A stretch of 64,000 nt of DNA, taken from Phytomonas francai. Taxonomy: Eukaryota > Euglenozoa > Kinetoplastea > Trypanosomatida > Trypanosomatidae. Location of the stretch: contig MJCC01000011.1 in the NCBI GenBank assembly GCA_001766655.1, positions 184,017 to 248,016 of the forward strand, in the 5' to 3' direction. The notes beneath the pieces were generated by a model that saw only the letters and a list, made by a program, of their open reading frames with translations, was not told where the DNA came from and made no database searches. Positions 1-10,413 of this stretch are shown one piece after another. The stretch's first letter is position 1. Each line of letters begins with the position of its first letter. A program made the translations under genes and the position numbers.

Positions 1-836
1 ACACCTCACCACTTATTGATAGCGTTGTGGATGGCTACAATGTGTGTATCTTTGCTTATGGGCAGACAGGTAGTGGAAAGACGTACACAATGGGTGGTGA
101 TGGTGGTGATGCAAAGGGCATTAACGCGCGTGCACTTGAGCGACTTTTTACGATCATTGATGAGAGAAAAGAAACCGAGGTATCGACTGTGCATGTTTCT
201 GTGCTAGAAATTTACTGTGAGCAGATTCGTGACTTGCTTGTAAGCCGAAATGAAGCAGCTGGTGTTACCTACGAAGTCAAACAAGGCGGCTCTTATGGCA
301 CCTACGTGACGAATCTAAAAGAGGTAACCGTGGTTTCTGCAAACGAAATTGATAACATCATGCAAAAAGCATCCAGAAACCGTAGCGAGGGAACAACAAA
401 CATGAACGAATATTCATCACGCTCACACATGATTTTATATGTAATTGTGCGCACTACCAACAGGCAAACCAATATGCAGAGCTACGGTAAGCTTTCTCTT
501 GTTGATCTTGCTGGTAGTGAGCGGCTGGAGAAAAGTGGTGCAGAGGGTCAGCTGATGAAAGAGGCTGTGTCCATCAACAAGTCCTTGTCTTCATTGGGTG
601 ACGTGATTTCCGGTTTAGCCAACAACAACAAGCATATACCTTTCCGAAACTCAATCCTTACTTATTTACTCCAGGACTCCATGGCAGGACAGGCCAAAGT
701 ATTGATGTTTGTATGTGTTAGTCCAGCAAGCTACAATGCTAGTGAATCTGGTAGTTCTCTTATGTTTGCTTCCCGTGCTCGTGGTGTGGAGTTTGGCACG
801 ATTAAGAGGAACGCGGCTGTGGAAAAAAGAACATAG
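1..836 (+). CDS. Kinesin-14-like C-terminal motor domain, 5' truncated by window
   Basis: This is the 3' part of a kinesin gene, open from base 3 to the TAG at 834-836, so the start lies upstream. The visible 277 residues are almost a complete motor core. The P-loop GQTGSGKT falls near bases 60-84, the switch I NEYSSRSH near 403-426 and the switch II VDLAGSER near 501-524. The frame ends about 20 residues after the last motor motif (LMFASRARGVEFG). A motor at the extreme C-terminus is the layout of minus-end-directed kinesin-14 (KIFC/HSET) proteins, whose role is spindle or cytoplasmic microtubule transport. Kinetoplastids carry several divergent kinesins, so the subfamily is less certain than the family. 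The stalk and any N-terminal cargo region cannot be seen. Confidence 0.93.
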   Translation, partial: TSPLIDSVVDGYNVCIFAYGQTGSGKTYTMGGDGGDAKGINARALERLFTIIDERKETEVSTVHVSVLEIYCEQIRDLLVSRNEAAGVTYEVKQGGSYGTYVTNLKEVTVVSANEIDNIMQKASRNRSEGTTNMNEYSSRSHMILYVIVRTTNRQTNMQSYGKLSLVDLAGSERLEKSGAEGQLMKEAVSINKSLSSLGDVISGLANNNKHIPFRNSILTYLLQDSMAGQAKVLMFVCVSPASYNASESGSSLMFASRARGVEFGTIKRNAAVEKRT

Positions 837-1887
837 GAAGAGCGTAAGATATGCTTGCATAAGAAGGGTAATTAGCCACTTTTATTAGGATCCTTTTTGT
901 CTACTTTTACGTTCTCAAGAGAGTGGATATGACTATAGGATTTTAAATCGATAAGTTTCAAAGAAACTTCACCACATATATAATAACATTTTTATAATAT
1001 CCAACCTTTCTGAAAAGAGAATACATACCTATTAGAGTGCTGTAGTAAAGTGGAGAGTAATACTAAATTCATACAAAATGAAACTTTTGAATTTGAGGAA
1101 AGCATATGTAAAAACTGATGCACTTATTTTATAGTGTATTAATAGGTATTAGCGCCTCGATTCCATATACTACAACCATTTCAGATACAGCTATAAGATA
1201 GCTGAGTTAGTACAAATAATTCGCGTGATTAAGGGTAGCGAATTTTTTCCCCCTTTTGATTTCTGTCTTTAATTAAAAATGTTTTTATTAGTTTATTTTT
1301 ATTTCGATATAACCGGTGTTCATGTGCAATTTCATAGTTGCAATAGGTGTAATCCGTTTCCCATTGGCATTTATTTATGGACTTCGCTTATATTCAGCAG
1401 CAGTAGGAAAAGAATACAAATAAATTCAGTAAAAAATAGGACTCCTAGACGATTCTGCCTTCGAATTATTTTATATATATGTATATATATATATTATTTG
1501 TGCTTATAGAATAAAATCTTTTTCAGGCAGTGTTTTCTGATGATGATGACTGAACAAGCATATTAGCTTTTGCGTATTTTAATTGACATTTACAGTTCAA
1601 CTAATGTACATTCAATTAATATTTATGTCGAAGGATATATAGATGTCAATATCTTGTTCAGTATCTTTTTTTTTATTTCCTTCCTTTATTGTATAGCCTA
1701 GCAGTTTTACCATCGGGTGTCCATTTTGTACGGGCATTCGTTCCTTATTGGTCATAAAGACGACGAAAGAGCGTTTAGAAACCCAAATTTATCATATATT
1801 TGTTCTGAATATACAGAGGATAAAAAATTGTTCAAGCATAGATTTATAGCTTTTTTTGTCTACTACTGCCTGTAATAAACCTTTTTA
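837..1887. other. Gene-free spacer, AT-rich
   Basis: About 1 kb without a credible gene. It holds a short interrupted TA tract at about 1472-1494 and several T-rich runs near 1660-1690 that could serve as polypyrimidine tracts for trans-splicing of the next gene. The open frame at 1279-1509 is made of AT-rich, low-information codons and is not called. Confidence 0.6.
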
Positions 1888-4530
1888 ATGGAAGCTAACC
1901 GTAATCCACCAAGGAAATGGAATAGTAGATACATATCGACTCGTGCATCAGAATACCGAGGAGGAATTGATAGCAGTGGTATAAGAGGTCATGATCATCT
2001 ACTACAGAAACCAGAAACTTGTGGTTTTAGAGGGGGCTATTGCCAGCCGTTTTATCGTCGTGTATATGAAAATCCCACCACTAGCATTGATAGCAACTGC
2101 AGCAAAAACAATTTATCTTTTAAGAAGTATAGTAGAGCTACTCTCAACGGTCTAAAAAATAGGACATTAGGTAATACCTCTAATGATAGTATTGATGTAA
2201 ATGGGCGCCTTCCTCATTCCCACAGCTTCTTTCAAGGCAAGCTCGCTCTTCCACAACCCCGCAGCGTTCAGCTAAAGACTGACTCTCTGAGAACCAATAA
2301 TGCAAGCAGCTATATTCCATCACCAAGAAATTCTTCGTTTAAACCTGAATCTAGTTCTTCTATTGAATGGAATATGCATGAACTTCCCGTTAAGTGTTTT
2401 TCTCAATTAATAAACAGCAGTAATCCAAACCCTATTCCTATTCAATGTAGTTACTCAAATCAATCCGACAAACTTGATATAACACCTTTGGAGAACTCGT
2501 CCAACCGTGCATCGAATGCTAACATAACACTCCTTTCTCAAGAAGCAGGAAACCTTGGTATCAGCGCGGACAATAGTGAGCCAAGTTTAAGGAACACTGT
2601 AAGTTCACTCTTCACTGGAAATGTTCATGCATTAGTGCCCGAAGGGAAGGGTGCCTCTAGTGAGATCGGTATTACCTTTGCTTCTGTACCTGCGCCCAAG
2701 GACATTCAACTGTTGCCCCCTCCGCCTGAGTACAGATCACACCTTGAAGGTCAGTCACGACTGTCTTCTATTAATGCCCTTACCAACATTGACGCTCCAG
2801 GGGCAAGGGACTTAGCGGGATCAGACTTGTATCACATGAGTAATCAGGGCTCTTCCTCACCGTTTCTACTAGAAGGCATAAAAGGGAGAAGGGACAGCGA
2901 TAGCGGAGAAAGTAACTATATTTCAATATTTAAGGCATCAGATACACCTGAGGGGGATTGTCATATTTCACCTGCATCTAGCAAAGCTGTAGAAGAGTAT
3001 ACCAAGCTTCAGGCAAAGCTTATCCTCGCTGATTTAGATGACAACGATAACGACTACGATAGTAACAACCGTCCGAACCGAGGCACTGAGTTGATTAATG
3101 TGTTATCAGAGTCATTAGAAGCTTCTCTAGCTGGTACTAAGGATTGTTTGAGAGGGGCAGGTGATGAGCTTGCGAAGGCATATTCCAATACTCTAAGCAC
3201 ATCAAAAGGGCCAAATACTTTTTTCAATAGTCAATCCATGTGCAAGTTGTCAACACCGGATGCTACCAAAATATCTATGACCCCAGCTATATGCCCACCT
3301 GCTTTAGACAGAGGCACCACTGCACTCTTTTTGCAACTTACCGGTGAAAGTGAAGGGCACGAGGGGACAGTGCATGGCTCATTGCACGCTACTTCTACTG
3401 GCGCTGCGTCTCAAGTTACTTGCAGCACCTATGATGAAGATCCTAGAAATAATAATGATACAGGTATAAAGACCTTATTTTCAGATCTTTTCTCAGAGCT
3501 AACCGAGCCTAATGTGTGTATGGTGTCTGATAATAAAAAATATAGTAAAGGCACTGAATCAAACCCCGCTTTATCAGTCGACGGGGCTCAGAGTGACAAC
3601 TTTAGCAAGTCGGTCTTACAACAGCTGGAACACCCTATGGAGCTTTTTCGTTTCGACGAGAAGCTAAAACCAACTATGGCGGATATGGTCATGGGCAGAG
3701 AGGCCCTGGACCGTGAAAACTGTATCGATCTGCGGAAAAATGTGAGACCACAGAATCGCAGAGGGGTTTCCGTACTACCGCACTCAGTGAAGGATTCGGC
3801 GGATTTTGCCCATAATACAATTGCTACTTCTGGAACTTTGGTGTCTGTTCGGAAGTCTGAGGTGATGCCAGCACCGAAAAGATCTGCACCGTACAACGCC
3901 ACTGCTGTAAGAGCGCAACGTCCTCCATTGGAGCCTCCATTAGTTACCTACCAGGCATTCACCTCTATATTTCGGGAAAACCCGCAGTCGATGCTTCTTC
4001 GTGAGAAAATATTGGAAAGGCGTCTAAAAGTCAGGCCTCTTATTTACGGTAAGAGTTGGCCGCCTAAGACGGGAGCCGATGTTGAGAATCTCCTTAAACA
4101 ACACAAGGCTGTTAAGCTACTACGGCACCTTACCATAGTTAGTTTTTCCAGACATCATATAGAAGGCGTTCAGGAACTTTTTAATACGTGGGCCCAACAT
4201 GGAATTCCTTCACCGGACATGGCATTTGGCGCTTACTATTACTATGTCAAGGAAAAGTCTGAAAAATTGTTATGCATGAAGCATAACGGACGTCGAGCAA
4301 CTCCTGGCCACGGTTATGGCAAATGTGACTTTGAAACTCGAAGGCCCAACAGCACTTGCCGCTACGAACATGTTTGCCTTTTCTGCCGTTCCAAGGACCA
4401 CGGCTGGTTTGAAGGAGATCAATGCGAAGGCTATCAGATGTTGCTTTCAGAAATTGAAGCACTTGGTGTGCTTGAGGAGGACGTCAAGATAATGCTAGAC
4501 GCAATGGAAAACTCATCTACATCGATATAA
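1888..4530 (+). CDS. Large protein with C-terminal Cys/His zinc module, function unknown
   Basis: An 880-residue protein starting at an ATG preceded by a T-rich stretch. The first ~690 residues are rich in Ser, Asn and Thr with no domain I recognise. A compact conserved-looking domain fills about residues 690-870. It contains C796, C813, C824 and H828, which reads as a stretched CCCH-type finger (C-x10-C-x3-H), followed at once by C830-x2-C833-x4-H838-x7-C846, which resembles a zinc knuckle. Such modules in trypanosomatids are typical of RNA-binding regulators of mRNA stability or translation, which is the likely role by inference only. The helical stretch before the Cys cluster (LRHLTIVSFSRHH to ELFNTWAQ) may belong to the same domain. 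No membrane segment or signal peptide is apparent. Confidence 0.8.
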   Translation: MEANRNPPRKWNSRYISTRASEYRGGIDSSGIRGHDHLLQKPETCGFRGGYCQPFYRRVYENPTTSIDSNCSKNNLSFKKYSRATLNGLKNRTLGNTSNDSIDVNGRLPHSHSFFQGKLALPQPRSVQLKTDSLRTNNASSYIPSPRNSSFKPESSSSIEWNMHELPVKCFSQLINSSNPNPIPIQCSYSNQSDKLDITPLENSSNRASNANITLLSQEAGNLGISADNSEPSLRNTVSSLFTGNVHALVPEGKGASSEIGITFASVPAPKDIQLLPPPPEYRSHLEGQSRLSSINALTNIDAPGARDLAGSDLYHMSNQGSSSPFLLEGIKGRRDSDSGESNYISIFKASDTPEGDCHISPASSKAVEEYTKLQAKLILADLDDNDNDYDSNNRPNRGTELINVLSESLEASLAGTKDCLRGAGDELAKAYSNTLSTSKGPNTFFNSQSMCKLSTPDATKISMTPAICPPALDRGTTALFLQLTGESEGHEGTVHGSLHATSTGAASQVTCSTYDEDPRNNNDTGIKTLFSDLFSELTEPNVCMVSDNKKYSKGTESNPALSVDGAQSDNFSKSVLQQLEHPMELFRFDEKLKPTMADMVMGREALDRENCIDLRKNVRPQNRRGVSVLPHSVKDSADFAHNTIATSGTLVSVRKSEVMPAPKRSAPYNATAVRAQRPPLEPPLVTYQAFTSIFRENPQSMLLREKILERRLKVRPLIYGKSWPPKTGADVENLLKQHKAVKLLRHLTIVSFSRHHIEGVQELFNTWAQHGIPSPDMAFGAYYYYVKEKSEKLLCMKHNGRRATPGHGYGKCDFETRRPNSTCRYEHVCLFCRSKDHGWFEGDQCEGYQMLLSEIEALGVLEEDVKIMLDAMENSSTSI

Positions 4531-5131
4531 AGAATTCTTGAAGTTCAACGTATTACATGTATACGCAATTATACATCTATATATCTATATCTTTGTTTGC
4601 ATATTGAAAATGGATCTATGGTGTGCTGGAGAGAGCCGTACGTGACTAATCGACATTATTTTTGATGTTTTGTCGTTTTTTACAGAAATCAATGCTAGGG
4701 GTGACGGGAAGCTGCAGGAAAAAATATATTTATAGAGAAAAGGGAAATATTGACACTACTGCATATAATTCTGTATCCAAAATATGACTAAAAACATTCT
4801 TCTTTTATTTCCTTCCCTCCTCCTACGCACTTTTTTTTCATGACGCATTTTTTCTTCTTTTTTATTCTCAGCCTTTCTATTTTCCTCGATTTATTCCTTT
4901 ATACCCTTTTTATCACATTATCATTTTTTCCTACTGAATCTTGTAATTTCATTATGGTGAATTGCCTCAGATGCTATTTAGTGTATTTTAAGATCTTGAA
5001 AAATATATTTGGGCTCCCCTTCCTCTTGCGATGATTTTAAGATGGCTATCTTGTTTTGGCTCGTCACATTTTTTCCATTTGCAATAAAATAGAAGTGTTG
5101 CTACTTTTTCTTTGAGGTGTAGTCTTTTTAA

Positions 5132-5141
5132 AACCCTAACC
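5132..5141 (+). other. Telomere-complementary motif, candidate telomerase RNA template
   Basis: The bases aaccctaacc lie on the transcribed strand and are complementary to one and two-thirds TTAGGG repeats, the kinetoplastid telomere unit. That is the usual length of a telomerase RNA template. It sits in a large gene-free gap. A 10-mer can arise by chance, and no other telomerase RNA landmark was recognised. Confidence 0.2.
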
Positions 5142-6142
5142 ATTATTGCAATGTTTTTCTATTAAATTGCTTTTTTAAAAAAACATCTCAACCCAGAAGC
5201 CTAATGGACACTTTCGTTTTATCTTTTCTTAAAAGATAAAAATGTTGTTATTGAAAATATATCCAAAAAAGATAATGCTTATTATTGAAAAGTATATTGC
5301 TGAAGTTCTTGAAGTGTATATATACGAACTTTGTCTTGTTTGCGTTTTTGAAATAGTTTACTTCTTAGGGGTATTTTGCCTTATTTCAAGCCATTTCTGG
5401 TTTATTTTCTTCAACTAATCAAAAACTTTAGTCTTGTAAAGTCATTTTCTAATAGAGCAAAATAAAGTGAGTACATGACACTTAAATTTTAAAATATGCT
5501 TTGTGTTATATTTTCTTGTTACGCAATTTTTGCATCTTTACTTATTCATCGCATATTGATTTTTGTCTATGCACTTTTTTTTTCATTTCAGAAACGTTTG
5601 CTTAATATTCATGAGATAAATTGTATATAGTATTTATCTAGTAACCTTGAACACCTTTAAAGTGTAAATATATTGTGTATACTGTTCAATTATTTGACGT
5701 CAATAATCGTTTTCTAGAATTAACGGATTTTTATGCGCTAATCTTTCTGTCCCCCTTACAAACCAAGGAATATCTTTCTAACACTTATTAAGGGTAAAGT
5801 GAAATTCTTTAAATAGCCGCAGTAGATTTTCCTCAGCTAATGTATATATTCACGCATATACAGAAAACCTTTTTTTACTAATATCAACGATATCCAATTC
5901 GAACAGGGCTTAGAAAAAATTAGTGCCCGTCGACGGAGACTAGTATCGAACTGCTGTATGATACTGAGGGTCTAAAATGCAAGTTATAAAGTACTTGTTC
6001 AAACTATCTGATATGTAATTGTACAATTCTTTTGTCATTGTGTTCTAGGGTTGTATGATTTACGACTAAATATTTATTTCTTCCTATTTTGATTAGTGAA
6101 TGATTAAGGGAAGCTAAGATTCACTACCAGCTTTTTGAAAGG

Positions 6143-6166
6143 CAGCCGTCGGTGGTACCGAGGCTG
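6143..6166 (+). other. Stable hairpin in the 3.8 kb gap
   Basis: Arms cagcc/ggctg and tcgg/ccga pair perfectly with one bulged G and a five-base loop (tggta). Outer bases 6137-6139 (gaa) could also pair with 6167-6169 (ttc). The hairpin is markedly more GC-rich than its surroundings and is followed by a purine-rich run to about 6200. It could be a structured RNA, such as the single-hairpin guide RNAs of trypanosomatids, or a UTR element. Confidence 0.35.
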
Positions 6167-6900
6167 TTCGCAGGCTGAGAGAAAGAGGGAGAGAGAGCTC
6201 AAGGTGCTCGCCACTAATTTATCGAATTCATCTTGAAAGAGCGATCTTGATCATACTGACCTGAGAGATATGATATGAACTTTCACTGCAATAACTTCAA
6301 AAAACCTAATGTTTACCCCCCAAACGAAACCTATTGTCTGAAACAGAAGAAAAGGGACTGGTTACCTTTATCAATTTTTTCTTTTGGTAGGATGTGTACT
6401 TTATGCTTGACCATTTTAGGTAACGCGAAAACTTTTTCCGCTAGTCGTTTATCAGCTACCCGTGCTGTTATTGTTTATGAATTTTTACTTATGGTTTTAC
6501 CACTACATTTTTTTTTTTTTGTGAAGGCACATCCAACGCAATAAGTACTGAGGATAGAGCAGATTCACGAGCGCTGATTCTGCCATTTGGAATGCGACAC
6601 CAGGTGATGTGATTTATGAGGATTGAAACTCTTCTTAAGCCTGCGAAACTAACTTTTCGAGGAGATGGCATTTCATTTTTTTTCCTTTGGTATTCTATTT
6701 ACTAAATGATGATGATTGACAAAAAACTGTGTTGCCATTTGAAGTGACAGATACATTCGAGTATCTTGTTTACTCTACAGGTTTGCTATTCTTCTTTGTT
6801 TAACCGATCACCATATAGTTACCCGATGAAAACAGAGTGTGCTTAAGAAGGAGTAAATAGTGCATTTAGGGACTCACCACGTGTCTCCCATATATGCTAA

Positions 6901-7218
6901 ATGTCATGGACGGAATGCATATTTTTTCATCAATTCACCCTTGTCGGGGGATACCGTTCGCTACACTATTACACATCTACGACGTGTATAGTAGTGCATA
7001 ACCTTATTCTCAGAGCATCTCTGCGAGTTTAGTTGTTTGAAAAACAATCGCCGAGACCTTTGTGTAACAAGCATGTATTGCGAAAACACGGTGCAATATT
7101 TTCGCGTTCTTCTGAGGCATTAACTTGTTTATCATTTCTTTATCCGGCCCTTTGTCATTATCACTTGTTTCACCGCGATTTTCAAAGAATTTCCCCTTTA
7201 TATTTTACAGAAAACTAG
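6901..7218 (+). pseudogene. Open frame broken by one in-frame stop, possible relic
   Basis: An ATG at 6901 opens 43 codons that end in TAG at 7030-7032. The same frame then stays open for another 61 codons to 7218. The pair has a somewhat more even codon composition than the T-rich frames nearby. No family is recognised, and a chance frame is equally possible. Confidence 0.15.
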
Positions 7219-8354
7219 CTTCAGAATACCCTGGAGTACTTTACAGAATACATATTTAAACTAGAGCTTGGAGAAAGAGGGTGAAAGATTGTACAGCAGA
7301 GTGGTTGTGTAGTGGCCTACTTTCTTGTTGATTCCATTATGATGTTTCTTTAAACTTAGCAATTTACACAACACAGTATACAACATCGTATCAATGGGTG
7401 CGTTTTCTCCTCTTGATCTACACATTTACCGAATGATAACGGTAGCCTCAGATAGCTTGTGAGGGAGGGCAGATAATAAAGCAAAAAATTCATTAATAAC
7501 TCATTGGAGGAAGACATCTAGACATGAATCTAACCCCGCTTAGGCCCATGTGAAAGATGGATCAGTAGCATTTTGCTCTATTAACGGTGTTGGGATTGTT
7601 CAACAATTCAAGGCCACATCTTTTTTAAATTCTTTATTGACTTCTTTTTTTCCCGTTATATTCCATCCGCCTGTTGCAGCTTTATATCATTATATTTATA
7701 TTACATCCCCCTTTCTTTGTTTTGCACTGTTTCTTTTTTTAAAAATACCTCATTCCTTAATTATTTCATCTATATTAGTCTTAAATATTATTTATCACTC
7801 ACTTTCTTTTTTCAGTTTATCATCTATTTCTAGATTAACCTATCCTGAGAGGGTAAATGATTCAATGCCAATTTACTCACTTATTTTTCTTTTCCTAGTT
7901 ATAATTTTTTAAAAGTTGTTTCCAATGAAAAATCATATTTCTATCTGTTGATTGTATGTTTTATTTGCCAATTTCCACCTGATAGCTTTCAGCGAAACCG
8001 AAAATATATGCAAAATTAAGAAGACCCCTTAAAATTTAGACTACATCTCTATATATTATTCTGCTTCTCCTAGTGTTTTTTTTTCAGGACTTCACCTTTT
8101 GTTTATATTTGACCACATCCATGAGGGATGTTCTTCAAACTCCGTAGACATTCAGAACTGTGTATGATTTTTTTCACCATATGTCTACTGTGCCACGAAT
8201 ATCTATTACTTATTTTCCAGCCCTCATTTTTAGGCGATAGTTTTTTCCCAAGGTTAGGTTTAACCTTTTTTTTTTTTACTCACATCGTAAGTTGTGAAAT
8301 CATTTTGTAATTTTTGGAGAAGGTACTGGTGAGTTTCAGGAATAGTCTCCCACA

Positions 8355-9287
8355 ATGTTGTCTTCCACGGCCTCTAACCTGACCCCACAGGTGGCCTACT
8401 CCAGCACACAGACTCGTATCCAGTCTTTTGCTAGAGACATAAAGAACTACGATCAACAACTTAGCAAGCTGCTTGACAATCTGCAAGGAATGATTAATGA
8501 TGTGGAGTGTCTCCATCAATATTATGATCAGCTGAACAAGGATAAAGTTCATCTTGATACGGTCTTGGAAAAGGCCGAGGATAACATTCGGGCTGTTCGG
8601 CGCATCGTCGACCGCTATAGCATCGTCAAGGACGCCGTTGTCGCAAGTGACGGGTTCACGTACGAGCGGGATATTATAACAGAGTACATTGAAAGCTGCA
8701 AGAATAGCGGTGGCACACCCATATCTCATCAGACGAATGCACCCATGACATCTCTCTTGATTCCTAACCGTTCCCTTAAGAAACTTCTGGACAGCCTTAC
8801 AGAGTTACTCAACGCCGACGCTACGCATTTCTCGGCTGAGGGAGGCGATGGTGCTCCAAACCAGTCCAGTGCCATCGACGTCAAGGGCGATGGGAATTCT
8901 ACCACCGCAGGTGTAGGGAAAACCAGTAACCTCTTGGCAAACCAAGATTCAAGTACAGGAGGAAGCAACAATAATCGGAATGCAGTTGAAAAGAACGCTT
9001 TGGGGGATCGTTTGCATCCATGTATTCGAGTCTACGGCTTCTGCAACTACAAAGGTGGTTGTTCCTATGCGAAGTACCCGTACGATGCCTGTCTCTCTAA
9101 CTTAAAAGGGAGGTGCCGTTTCCACGACCACTGTCACGAGCGGCATGTTGAATTCTGTGGCCCGCTTGATGACTATGGTAGACCTATTAGCGAACCCAAC
9201 AGTAACAACTACGATACTGTTCAAAATGCTTCTGGTGCTGCAGAGGATACTGTGACCCGACAAAAGGAGAAGGCTGAGTCACATTAA
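8355..9287 (+). CDS. U-box and CCCH zinc-finger protein (first copy of tandem pair)
   Basis: A 310-residue protein. After a helical N-terminal region (about 20-85, with heptad-like spacing), residues about 88-155 read as a U-box: VVASDGFTYERD, then a run to PNRSLKKLL, which is the fold that binds E2 ubiquitin-conjugating enzymes. Residues about 219-268 carry two Cys clusters. The second is a canonical CCCH finger, C-x7-C-x5-C-x3-H. The first has C-x6-C-x5-C, but the closing His is missing. The combination suggests an E3 ubiquitin ligase that binds RNA. The gene at 10414-11715 has the same architecture, so this is a duplicated pair. Acidic and Ser/Asn-rich linkers flank the finger. Family recognition of each domain is firm; the function is inferred. 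Confidence 0.88.
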   Translation: MLSSTASNLTPQVAYSSTQTRIQSFARDIKNYDQQLSKLLDNLQGMINDVECLHQYYDQLNKDKVHLDTVLEKAEDNIRAVRRIVDRYSIVKDAVVASDGFTYERDIITEYIESCKNSGGTPISHQTNAPMTSLLIPNRSLKKLLDSLTELLNADATHFSAEGGDGAPNQSSAIDVKGDGNSTTAGVGKTSNLLANQDSSTGGSNNNRNAVEKNALGDRLHPCIRVYGFCNYKGGCSYAKYPYDACLSNLKGRCRFHDHCHERHVEFCGPLDDYGRPISEPNSNNYDTVQNASGAAEDTVTRQKEKAESH

Positions 9288-10251
9288 CTAGGTGTATTAT
9301 CGTATCATTTTTTTTCCCCTATTGGGGGGCATAATTCTCTTGTCGTGAATTCAATGCTGCAACTAGAGAAGCTTTCTTTTTCCAAGGATAGGCTGTAGCA
9401 ACCGACTTTAAGAAAATTCTTTTCACTTCCACTTTTCCTCAGTGGAAAATATTTCGCCGTAAGGAAGTAATGTAGCAAAGGGAACATGTTTCGAAGGATG
9501 AATGTGAAAGAAGGTTATCTATACTTGTAATTGAGTAATTCTTTTGTATCTTTAAGGTTCTTAATTTTATTCAATTCCAGTGATAATTAAAACTGGAAGA
9601 TAGTGTACGATGGTGGAAATCTGCGTAGTTACACTGTGTAAATTATGAACTAGTTACATACAAGTAAGGGCTAAGTTTGAAAAAGGATGATCATCATTGC
9701 CGAGAAGCTCAGAAGTTTCGCCAGACCTGAGTATGACCTATATATTTCAAATTTAACGCTACAAAATAGAAAGAATCTAATAAATTAGGGTACCCATTTC
9801 CTAATATTTTCGACTTTCTCTAGATTATATTGGGTCTCTAGTGTGGCAGCTTTTGCGCAAGCGGTAGCCGAGGATTTCTTTCTCACACTCTTTGTTACTA
9901 AAATTAATGAATCAGAGAGAGTACCTTTTCCTATTTAGTTCTTCCTCTATACTTTGCTTACGATGTGTCTGCAATTATGATCGGTGAAAAACCTTTTCCA
10001 AAGTACTTTTAGTTTGTTTGGTGAGCTGTTGATTTTCTATGTTCACTGCTAATTCTTGCTATGGACAGTGTGGGTGAAATTTTTATTTTGACTTGCTTAC
10101 TTTCCTTGTCACTTCCCCTTTTAGTGAATTACTTAATCAGGTTAAAATAATGGAGAATATATGAGCTATTTACTTCGCTCCACGGGCGCAATGGTTGAGT
10201 GCGAATGCGATGTTTGACATTGGCCACAGTGCCTATATCTCTCTTTCTCTT

Positions 10252-10284
<33 letters not shown>

Positions 10285-10413
10285 TTGATCTGATATTTTT
10301 TATATCTTTTAAATATCTTTAAATCCTTTTAGTTGATATCACTTTTAAAACAGGATTCGCTTACAAACACTAAATTATTTCGTTATTTATTTATTTATTA
10401 CAACTAAAAAAAA
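9288..10413. other. Gene-free spacer between the U-box/CCCH paralogues
   Basis: AT-rich spacer of 1.1 kb with no supported gene. It ends in a compound (CT)n(TA)n tract at 10239-10284, which lies where a polypyrimidine tract for trans-splicing of the second paralogue would be expected. A short segment near 9687-9732 has weak C- and D-box-like motifs and was not called. Confidence 0.6.
10239..10284. repeat. (CT)n(TA)n compound microsatellite
   Basis: An imperfect CT repeat from 10239 runs directly into a TA repeat ending near 10284. The CT part may double as the polypyrimidine tract for the gene starting at 10414. Confidence 0.9.

Larger units (their letters stand above)
4531..8354. other. 3.8 kb gene-free gap, AT-rich; possible ncRNA locus
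   Basis: This is by far the longest interval without a supported protein gene. It is strongly AT-rich. It contains a 10-nt telomere-complementary motif on the + strand (5132-5141), a stem-loop with 6-bp arms at 5942-5965, a stable GC-rich hairpin at 6143-6166 followed by a purine-rich run, and an interrupted frame at 6901-7218. The small open frames at 4840-5034, 6275-6544, 7550-7912 and 8128-8310 look like chance frames in T-rich sequence. No tRNA was recognised on either strand. An untranslated RNA, processed out of the polycistronic transcript, would explain the size of the gap, but this is inference. Confidence 0.5.

Noticed and set aside
5885..5915. Possible tRNA on the minus strand (T-loop-like ttcgaat)
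   Set aside because: The bases around the loop do not form a five-pair stem and no acceptor or anticodon arm can be found.
6275..6544. 89-codon forward frame with ATG
   Set aside because: No recognisable feature; amino-acid content follows the local T-rich composition.
7550..7912. 120-codon forward frame
   Set aside because: It has no ATG start (GTG at 7550) and the translation is hydrophobic and T-driven, as expected from polypyrimidine sequence.
9687..9732. C/D-box-like motifs (gatgatca and ctga)
   Set aside because: The C box has a mismatch, the span is short for a snoRNA and no terminal stem is seen.
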